From Chryseobacterium gleum (GTDB lineage Bacteria; Bacteroidota; Bacteroidia; Flavobacteriales_D; Sanyastnellaceae): 5,114 nucleotides of DNA. The position numbers and the translations under genes are program-made. Shown here in pieces: positions 1 to 4,773 of this stretch; the stretch's first letter is position 1; every line of letters starts with the position of its first letter. Location of the stretch: positions 1-5,114 of the forward strand of contig CAMCUG010000124.1 of the NCBI GenBank assembly GCA_945878835.1. The letters are read 5' to 3'. The notes beneath the pieces were generated by a model. That model ran no database searches and was not told the DNA's origin. It saw only the letters and a program-made list of their open reading frames with translations.

Positions 1-107
1 TGATGCGTGGTCTAGGCAAAGGAATGAAGGAATTCAAAGACGCTAGCAAGGGCGAAGGTTCTTCCGCGGACTCTTCTTCTGAAGCTGAAAAGATCGAGAA
101 TAAATAA
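1..107 (+). CDS. tatA: Twin-arginine translocase TatA/TatE-family subunit (C-terminal fragment)
   Basis: Only the last 34 codons are in the window, in the frame that reads from base 3 and stops at TAA 105-107; the gene starts upstream of the window. The fragment begins MRGLGKGMKEFKDASKGEG. This matches the end of the TatA amphipathic helix (family pattern R-G-L-G-K-G-x-K-E-F-K), followed by the usual unstructured, charged and Ser-rich tail (SSADSSSEAEKIENK). TatA oligomerises in the inner membrane and forms the passage for folded proteins carrying twin-arginine signal peptides. The N-terminal membrane helix cannot be seen, so TatA, TatE and TatB cannot be separated rigorously; the short tail favours TatA/E over TatB. 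The next gene starts 12 bases after the stop, so co-transcription with gatA is likely. The base-3 ATG is an internal Met, not a start. Confidence 0.85.
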   Translation, partial: MRGLGKGMKEFKDASKGEGSSADSSSEAEKIENK

Positions 108-119
108 CATCTATTTCCA

Positions 120-1538
120 ATGGTGTTTCATTCGTTGAAGGAAGTTCAGAATGAACTTTCCTCAAAATCCACTACGTTAAATAACGTTGTTTCTCAATAT
201 CTTCAAAACATTGAAGCGCGCATGAATTTGAATGCGTTCGTCGAGGTTTGGGGAGAGGAGGCCATTGCGCAAGCCGAGCTTATTCAACAAAAAATAGACA
301 ATGGAACCGCAGGAAAACTTGCGGGAATGGTCATTGCCATTAAAGATAACATCTGTTATAAAAATCATAAAGTTTCGGCATCATCTAAAATCCTTGAGGG
401 ATTTGAATCGTTATACAGTGCAACCGTTGTAGAACGAATCTTAGCGGAAGATGCCATTATCATCGGCAGATTGAATTGCGATGAATTCGCGATGGGGTCG
501 TCCAATGAAACATCGGTTTACGGACCAGTAAAAAATCCACTAAATGAAAATTGTGTTCCAGGCGGATCTTCCGGCGGGGCATCGGCTGCAGTAGCTGCAG
601 ATTTTTGTTTAGCCGCATTGGGAAGCGACACAGGCGGTTCTATTCGTCAACCAGCTTCCTTCACGGGAATAGTAGGCATGAAACCCACTTACGGCGCGGT
701 TTCTAGACATGGACTTATTGCTTACGCATCGAGTTTCGATCAAATAGGTCCAATGACAAAGTGTGTAGAAGACGCAGAATTATTATTGAAAATTATTGGA
801 GGTCCAGATGCATACGACAGCACGGCTTTGTTGGAAGTCCTTCCGGAAGCGTCAGTTCGCGCAAGCAAACCCAAAATTGCATATATGAAAGAGGCGGTTG
901 AAAGCGAAGCGGTTCATCCGGAAATTCGCGATCGCATCAATTCAATCATAAATGAACTTAAGTCGGAAGGATACACGGTTGATCCGATATCATTTCCGTA
1001 TTTAGATTACATGGTTCCCGCATACTACGTTTTAACCACGGCAGAAGCTTCTTCCAACTTAGCCCGTTTCGACGGAATTAATTACGGTTATAGAAGTAAA
1101 GAAGCGAAAGGCATTGACGAGACATACAGAAAAAGCAGAACCGAAGGATTTGGTCGAGAAGTAAAGCGAAGAATTTTGTTGGGTTCATTCGTATTGAGTT
1201 CAGGATATATAGATGCCTATTATGGCACGGGACAGCGCGTGCGCCGCGTGTTGCAAGAGAAGACGAAAGCTATTTTCGATCAATACGACTTCTTACTTTC
1301 TCCAACCTGCACAGATGTTGCGTTTGAATTTGGCGCGAAGTCGAAGGATCTAATTTCCATGTACATGCAAGACATTTTCACGGTGCATGCAAACCTTACG
1401 GGCAACCCAGCGCTATCTATTCCATGTGGAAAAGAGTCAACAACAGGCTTACCTTTTGGCATTCAGATTACCGCTCGTCACAAGGAAGACAATGATTTGT
1501 TCGTGTTTTCAAAAACGCTAGAAGCCTTATTATCCTAG
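120..1538 (+). CDS. gatA: Asp-tRNA(Asn)/Glu-tRNA(Gln) amidotransferase subunit A (GatA)
   Basis: This 472-residue amidase-signature protein has the usual full length for GatA. GatA releases ammonia from glutamine; within GatCAB the ammonia is passed to GatB, which converts misacylated Glu-tRNA(Gln) or Asp-tRNA(Asn) to the correct amidated form in the cytosol. The Ser-cisSer-Lys catalytic set is complete: Lys75 in AIKDN, Ser150 in PGGSSGG and the nucleophile Ser174 in SDTGGSIRQP. The spacings (75 and 24 residues) match those of characterised GatA. Other GatA-type blocks are GRLNCDEFAMGSSNE (about 116-130), GMKPTYGAVSRHGL (about 186-199), SSFDQIGPM (about 204-212) and the C-terminal GLPFGIQI. 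The ATG at 120 has no clear Shine-Dalgarno, but its N-terminus (FHSLKEVQ...LNAFVEV) aligns with the normal GatA start. GatB and GatC are not in the window. A generic amidase is the alternative, but the SNETSxYGPVKNP block favours GatA. Confidence 0.95.
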   Translation: MVFHSLKEVQNELSSKSTTLNNVVSQYLQNIEARMNLNAFVEVWGEEAIAQAELIQQKIDNGTAGKLAGMVIAIKDNICYKNHKVSASSKILEGFESLYSATVVERILAEDAIIIGRLNCDEFAMGSSNETSVYGPVKNPLNENCVPGGSSGGASAAVAADFCLAALGSDTGGSIRQPASFTGIVGMKPTYGAVSRHGLIAYASSFDQIGPMTKCVEDAELLLKIIGGPDAYDSTALLEVLPEASVRASKPKIAYMKEAVESEAVHPEIRDRINSIINELKSEGYTVDPISFPYLDYMVPAYYVLTTAEASSNLARFDGINYGYRSKEAKGIDETYRKSRTEGFGREVKRRILLGSFVLSSGYIDAYYGTGQRVRRVLQEKTKAIFDQYDFLLSPTCTDVAFEFGAKSKDLISMYMQDIFTVHANLTGNPALSIPCGKESTTGLPFGIQITARHKEDNDLFVFSKTLEALLS

Positions 1539-1573
1539 GCTAAGCGAGTTTTTCCCTAACGGAGTGTTGACAA

Positions 1574-1607
1574 TTGTGTTTTTCCTTGATTGGAAATAAT
1601 ACATTTT
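1574..1607 (+). promoter_or_regulatory. Weak candidate Bacteroidota-type promoter for mltD
   Basis: TACATTTT at 1600-1607 fits the Bacteroidota -7 pattern TAnnTTTG except for the last base. A TTG at 1574-1576 lies upstream where a -33 element would be expected, though the spacing is slightly long. A sigma70-like TTGACA at 1567-1572 has no matching TATAAT at 17 bases. The assignment rests on position and a degenerate motif in AT-rich DNA, so it is tentative. Confidence 0.2.
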
Positions 1608-1672
1608 TTTCGGAAATTGTATCCGAAACGAAAGGGCAATAAACACGTTGAAACGTTGTTGCCCTCTTTATA

Positions 1673-1679
1673 AAGGGAA
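1673..1679 (+). promoter_or_regulatory. Ribosome-binding-like purine stretch upstream of mltD
   Basis: AAGGGAA at 1673-1679 is purine-rich and lies about 8 bases before the ATG at 1686. The neighbouring genes lack anything comparable, so it stands out and supports this start for mltD. Its AGGG (1674-1677) is complementary to CCCT (1662-1665), which also forms part of the 3' arm of the preceding hairpin. Confidence 0.4.
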
Positions 1680-1685
1680 ATCATA

Positions 1686-3260
1686 ATGAAAAAATTAGTT
1701 ACAGTATTACTGGGCGTGCTATCGTTTTGGAGCGTATGTGCCATTGAAATTCCGAAGGACACTTTGCAAGATCGTCAGGTGGCGGGATTGAAAAAAGAGG
1801 AGATTGACGAAATTGACAGGATGCTTGTGGCAAGTTACCTCAATCATTTTTGTTTTTCTGCAGATCCAGATATTCAAAACGCGTATGATTATCCAGTGGA
1901 TCACATTCCCAATTTTCCAGAAGAACTTACGCGCGAGCGCTTGCAGGTATTGGATAGAGAAAGTCCTTTTGATTTGGTTTACAACGACAACGTTCGTGAT
2001 TTCATTGCGCTCTATTCAGTAAGAAGAAGAGATGTAACCGCAAAGGTTTTAGGTCTTTCTCAATTGTATTTCCCTCTCATTGAAGATGCACTTGCGAAAT
2101 ACAATATTCCGCTTGAGTTAAAATATTTAGCTATTGTTGAATCTGCTTTGAATCCAACTGCCATCTCTAGAGCAGGTGCCGCTGGACTTTGGCAGTTCAT
2201 GCCTGGAACCGGAAAGATGTATGGCCTGGATATTACGAGTTATCAGGATGAGCGTTTCGACCCGATAAAGGAAACAGAAGCAGCTTGTAAATACTTGCGT
2301 TTCTTGTACAACACCTTCGGCGATTGGAATCTTGCTTTGGCGGCCTATAATAGTGGCCCGGGTAACGTAAACAAAGCTATTCGTCGCGCCAATGGTAAGA
2401 AAGATTTTTGGGCCATTAAGCAATACCTTCCAAAGGAAACACAAGGTTATGTTCCTGCATTTATTGCGGTGAATTACATTATGAACTACTCTACAGAGCA
2501 TAACATTTTCGCGAAGAAGGCGTCTATGTCGTATTTCGAAACAGACACGATTCATGTTACGGGAAGAGTAGATTTTGAAGTCGTTTCTAAGAGCTTGAAT
2601 CTTCCACTTGAGGAAATCACCTATTTGAACGGGACATACAAATTGAAGGAGATTCCAGACAATGGGCAGGTCCATTACTTAATGTTACCCGTGGAGAAAA
2701 TTGGCGACTTCTTGGCTCATGAAAAAGAGATTTATTTAGCCAGTGAGGTGAAAAAGCCAGAACCAGAGTCTGTTTTAGCAGATACCGCATCAACCGAGGG
2801 TGGGGCTGGACAAACAACAAAGGTCATTTGGGAAGATCAATGGAAGACGCATAAAGTAAAGAAAGGCGAAACACTGAAAGGCGTTTCAACGAAATACGGA
2901 GTCTCCTCTTCTGACATTAAAAAATGGAATAAGCTGAAGTCTTCAGCATTGAAAATCGGTCAAAACTTAAAGGTTAAAGTGAAGGTGAAGAAGACCATTA
3001 CGATTCCTAAAGTAACCGAGCCAGCCGATTCGACTTCAACCAATACGCCGAAGGTAATCCCGCCAGCAGAAGCTCCGAAACCAACGCCACCGAAGCCTGC
3101 TACCCCAGAGTATGTTTATTATACAGTGAAATCAGGCGACAGTCTTTCGGGGATTGCTTCTAAAAACAGAGTGTCTGTTGATTCAATAGTGAAACTAAAC
3201 AAGGGTTTAACACCGAATAAAATACAAATAGGACAGAAAATTAAAATCAAAAAGAAATGA
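1686..3260 (+). CDS. mltD: MltD-type membrane-bound or periplasmic lytic murein transglycosylase with C-terminal LysM repeats
   Basis: This 524-residue exported enzyme should cleave the MurNAc-GlcNAc bond of peptidoglycan, leaving 1,6-anhydroMurNAc ends. Residues 1-19 form a signal peptide (MKKLVTVLLG, then a hydrophobic core), probably cut after Ala19; Cys18 lacks a good lipobox. The SLT/GH23 domain spans about 128-245. It carries the catalytic Glu152 in AIVESALNPTAISRAGAAGLWQFMPGTG and the AAYNSGPGNVNKAI motif at 219-232. A degenerate LysM-like segment follows at about 288-336 (ending YLMLPVEK). Two clear LysM modules lie at about 388-431 (HKVKKGETL...IGQNLKV) and 478-522 (YTVKSGDSL...IGQKIKI). 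They are separated by a Pro/Lys/Thr-rich linker (about 440-476). The LysMs should anchor it to glycan. The start is supported by the signal peptide and the upstream purine stretch. The TGA stop overlaps the next gene's ATG. The domain order matches MltD; exact orthology is inferred. Confidence 0.93.
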   Translation: MKKLVTVLLGVLSFWSVCAIEIPKDTLQDRQVAGLKKEEIDEIDRMLVASYLNHFCFSADPDIQNAYDYPVDHIPNFPEELTRERLQVLDRESPFDLVYNDNVRDFIALYSVRRRDVTAKVLGLSQLYFPLIEDALAKYNIPLELKYLAIVESALNPTAISRAGAAGLWQFMPGTGKMYGLDITSYQDERFDPIKETEAACKYLRFLYNTFGDWNLALAAYNSGPGNVNKAIRRANGKKDFWAIKQYLPKETQGYVPAFIAVNYIMNYSTEHNIFAKKASMSYFETDTIHVTGRVDFEVVSKSLNLPLEEITYLNGTYKLKEIPDNGQVHYLMLPVEKIGDFLAHEKEIYLASEVKKPEPESVLADTASTEGGAGQTTKVIWEDQWKTHKVKKGETLKGVSTKYGVSSSDIKKWNKLKSSALKIGQNLKVKVKVKKTITIPKVTEPADSTSTNTPKVIPPAEAPKPTPPKPATPEYVYYTVKSGDSLSGIASKNRVSVDSIVKLNKGLTPNKIQIGQKIKIKKK

Positions 3261-3703
3261 TAAAAGAAGGAGCCATCATAGAGGTGAATTACGAACTTTT
3301 CATCGACGATGAAAACGGAGAATTGGTAGAATCTACCCTTGAACAAGGACCAATGAGATTTACTTTCAAGGTTGATCCAATGATTGAAGGATTTGAAAAA
3401 GGATTAGCCGGATTGAATGTTGGCGATGAGTTTCGCATTAGCATTCCTTGTGCAGAAGCATACGGAGATGAGCAGGAAGAATATTATATGGAGTTTCCGA
3501 AAAGCGATTTCATGGAAGAAGATGGTGAGTTCGACGAAGATGTGTTCGCTGTAGGAGAAGTTATTCCAATGGAAACGCCTGAAGGACATCAAGTTCAAGG
3601 GGTTGTTGAAGAAGTTAAATTGAACACTGTGGTTATTGATTTTAACCATCCGTTAGCCGGCGAGAACTTGTTCTTTAAAGGACATGTGGTTTCAGTATCG
3701 TAA
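3257..3703 (+). CDS. slyD: SlyD-like FKBP-type peptidyl-prolyl cis-trans isomerase
   Basis: This 148-residue protein has no signal peptide and is expected in the cytosol, where SlyD proteins combine prolyl isomerase and chaperone activity. FKBP-fold strands come first (IIEVNYELFIDDENGELVES). Then come PMIEGFEKGLAGLNVGDEFRISIP (41-64), the AYG hinge (68-70), and an insert-in-flap (IF) segment at about 72-122 that includes FPKSDF. The family signature DFNHPLAGENLFFKGHVV (128-145) closes the fold. It departs from E. coli SlyD in two ways: the metal-binding His/Cys-rich tail is absent, and the usual Gly-containing stretch before the PGLE-like turn reads FKVDPMIEGFE. The IF region is very acidic (DEQEE, EEDGEFDED). 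The ATG overlaps the mltD stop as ATGA and ftsX follows 5 bases after its stop, so translational coupling within one operon is likely. The family is certain; the substrate and whether isomerase activity is full are not. Confidence 0.9.
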   Translation: MIKEGAIIEVNYELFIDDENGELVESTLEQGPMRFTFKVDPMIEGFEKGLAGLNVGDEFRISIPCAEAYGDEQEEYYMEFPKSDFMEEDGEFDEDVFAVGEVIPMETPEGHQVQGVVEEVKLNTVVIDFNHPLAGENLFFKGHVVSVS

Positions 3704-3708
3704 GAATT

Positions 3709-4575
3709 ATGCAATTCGTTCGTACTTCAGCCAGCAGCATATCACGCATCTCTGCATTTGCAGGATCAACGTTGGTGTTGCTCATGGTTGGAATATTTTT
3801 AGTGTTCTATTTAGTGGCGTTGCAGGTTTCTGATCACATTAGATCTCAATTTACTGTGCAATTGCTATTGAATGAAGAAGCGAGTGAAGAACAAATACTA
3901 AGCTTTAAAAAGGAAATTGAGGGAGGCGGAATCGCCTCCCAAGTTTCTTATACATCAAGCGAACAGGCTGAAGCAGAATACAGCAAGGAAATCGGCGAGG
4001 ACTTTGTCCAGGTGCTCGGCTATAACCCGCTCCCAGCATCCATAGATGTTCAAATCAATCCGGAAAAAGCAGATGGCGCAACGGTAGACGCCTTTGTAGA
4101 ATCGTGTAAGTTGAATCCGATTATTAAGGATGTTGGATACGAGAAAACTCTTCTTCAGTCGGTGAATGAGAACATTTCGAAATGGGGGGTCATCATTGGT
4201 GGAATCGTTATTCTGTTTTTGATTATTTCCGCCTTCATTATTATGAATACCGTTGAATTGGCGATCTCATCTCAGCGCCTAATCATTCGAAGCATGCAGC
4301 TGGTGGGCGCTACGCCATGGTTTATTAAGCGTCCGTTTTTATGGCAAAGCTTAAAGAACGCATTACTTTCTTCATCTATCGCCTGGCTTTCCATTTCAGT
4401 GATATTGTATTTTAATCAGCAATCGTTAACCGACATCATTCAAATTTTGCTAGATGGTGGCGGATTTTGGAAACTCGGCGCCTTACTCATAACATTGAGT
4501 GTGGTGGTTGGGGTTTCTAGCACCTATATAACTGTAAGCCGTTTCGTTCGAGCGAAACTGCATCAAATGTATTAA
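3709..4575 (+). CDS. ftsX: Cell-division protein FtsX (permease-like subunit of FtsEX)
   Basis: This 288-residue integral membrane protein has the FtsX layout. TM1 is at about 18-40 and a periplasmic domain at about 41-157. TM2 (159-181), TM3 (about 215-235) and TM4 (about 254-277) follow. Hallmarks are NPLPASIDVQI in the periplasmic domain (106-116) and the cytoplasmic block NTVELAISSQRLIIRSMQLVGATPWFIKRPFLWQ (180-213), which corresponds to the segment that docks FtsE. With the ATPase FtsE, FtsX transmits ATP-driven changes to periplasmic wall-hydrolase activators such as EnvC during division. No ftsE is present in the window; Bacteroidota commonly encode it elsewhere. The gene begins 5 bases after the SlyD-like stop with no Shine-Dalgarno, so it probably depends on coupled translation. 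The cytoplasmic N-terminus before TM1 is short. A strong GC-rich hairpin lies within the gene at 3921-3940. Confidence 0.93.
   Translation: MQFVRTSASSISRISAFAGSTLVLLMVGIFLVFYLVALQVSDHIRSQFTVQLLLNEEASEEQILSFKKEIEGGGIASQVSYTSSEQAEAEYSKEIGEDFVQVLGYNPLPASIDVQINPEKADGATVDAFVESCKLNPIIKDVGYEKTLLQSVNENISKWGVIIGGIVILFLIISAFIIMNTVELAISSQRLIIRSMQLVGATPWFIKRPFLWQSLKNALLSSSIAWLSISVILYFNQQSLTDIIQILLDGGGFWKLGALLITLSVVVGVSSTYITVSRFVRAKLHQMY
3921..3940. repeat. Perfect 8-bp GC-rich inverted repeat inside ftsX
   Basis: GGGAGGCG (3921-3928) and CGCCTCCC (3933-3940) pair perfectly around the tetraloop GAAT. It falls within codons 71-78 (E-G-G-G-I-A-S-Q), in a surface-loop-like part of the periplasmic domain. 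The stem is much more GC-rich than the surrounding gene. On the + strand no U-run follows. On the - strand the stem would be followed by a pyrimidine-rich stretch ending in TTTTT, so it only loosely resembles a terminator. The structure is seen directly; any role is unknown. Confidence 0.6.
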
Positions 4576-4608
4576 TGCCGTTCCTTTAAGGATGTTGGCC
4601 TAAACCCT

Positions 4609-4666
4609 AAGAATAACAGCCGAAAACAGAACCTTCGAAATAAACAAAGGGGTCGTCGTTATTCTT
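4609..4666. repeat. Inverted repeat A (9-bp perfect arms) upstream of exbB
   Basis: AAGAATAAC (4609-4617) is exactly complementary to GTTATTCTT (4658-4666), with 40 bases between the arms. A short CCTT/AAGG stem (4632-4635 with 4647-4650) could form inside the loop. Its interior contains the left arm of repeat B, so the two repeats are interleaved. Confidence 0.6.
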
Positions 4667-4699
4667 GTTCAACGTTAACGAAAGATGAAGATTTCGAAG
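4633..4699. repeat. Inverted repeat B (9-bp perfect arms) upstream of exbB
   Basis: CTTCGAAAT (4633-4641) is exactly complementary to ATTTCGAAG (4691-4699), with 49 bases between the arms. Each arm contains the palindrome TTCGAA, so the arms also read partly as direct repeats. Paired dimeric protein sites are therefore an alternative to an RNA stem. Confidence 0.6.
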
Positions 4700-4702
4700 T
4701 GG

Positions 4703-4734
4703 TGTTCAAAATTGAGCAAACTTTCTTATTTTCG
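4703..4734 (+). promoter_or_regulatory. Weak candidate promoter and operator-like dyad for exbB
   Basis: TATTTTCG at 4727-4734 matches the Bacteroidota -7 pattern TAnnTTTG with one mismatch and would place the start roughly 35 bases before the exbB ATG. No good -33 TTTG is seen at the right distance. Just upstream, TGTTCAAAATTGAGCA (4703-4718) is an imperfect dyad with 6 of 8 positions symmetric, a possible repressor or activator site. It does not look like a Fur box. The call is tentative and depends mainly on position. Confidence 0.2.
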
Positions 4735-4773
4735 TGGCCCGAATAAATCAATAGAAAATTAATTAACACAGAC

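Larger units (their letters stand above)
1539..1685 (+). other. Intergenic leader between gatA and mltD with hairpin potential
   Basis: These 147 bases hold no credible ORF. From left to right there is a weak stem TTTCC/GGAAA (1581-1585 with 1592-1596), a T7 run (1604-1610), a perfect 7-bp inverted repeat TTTCGGA/TCCGAAA (1608-1614 with 1622-1628), and a second hairpin AGGGCAA/TTGCCCT (1633-1639 with 1659-1665). The second hairpin encloses a small inner stem, ACGT-TGAA-ACGT (1645-1656). The weak stem plus T-run could act as a poor terminator for gatA, but no classical intrinsic terminator is visible. The likely transcription boundary between the tatA-gatA pair and the mltD unit falls here, because the flanking gene junctions are much tighter. 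Confidence 0.5.
4576..4773 (+). other. Intergenic region upstream of exbB with interleaved inverted repeats
   Basis: These 198 bases separate ftsX from the ExbB-type gene and are long compared with the tight junctions upstream, so a new transcription unit probably starts here. They contain two interleaved 9-bp perfect inverted repeats, an 8-bp palindrome CGTTAACG (4673-4680), an imperfect 16-bp dyad (4703-4718) and an AT-rich stretch just before the next start. One small ORF (4685-4762, 25 codons) can be read but has no independent support. I see no convincing intrinsic terminator for ftsX and no degraded gene. Confidence 0.6.

Noticed and set aside
585..600. Direct repeat GCTGCAG-TA-GCTGCAG in gatA
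   Set aside because: It encodes the Ala-rich AAVAA helix of the amidase signature, so protein constraint and shared Ala codons explain it.
1043..1052. 10-bp perfect palindrome AGAAGCTTCT inside gatA
   Set aside because: It has no loop, lies within conserved codons (AEASS), and a palindrome of this size is expected occasionally by chance.
1539..1610. Intrinsic terminator after gatA
   Set aside because: The only stem before the T-run (1604-1610) is TTTCC/GGAAA, five mostly AT pairs separated from the T-run by seven bases, which is too weak to call.
1725..1745. Lipoprotein signal (Cys18) in MltD
   Set aside because: The residues before Cys18 are W-S-V, which do not fit a lipobox of the L-(A/S/T)-(G/A)-C type. 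Cleavage after Ala19 by signal peptidase I fits better.
1804..2022. Overlapping + strand frame of about 72 codons inside mltD
   Set aside because: It is out of frame within a well-supported gene and has no ribosome site or recognisable content.
2127..2675. Long open frame (about 182 codons) on the - strand inside mltD
   Set aside because: It lies fully antisense to a clearly conserved SLT-domain gene, its translation is low-complexity and Cys/Arg/Ile-rich with no recognisable motif, and no promoter or spacing supports it. It is a codon-bias shadow, as are the shorter antisense frames in gatA, mltD and the SlyD-like gene.
4583..4591. CCTTTAAGG just after ftsX as a terminator stem
   Set aside because: The palindrome leaves only one loop base and no T-run follows, so it cannot form a terminator hairpin.
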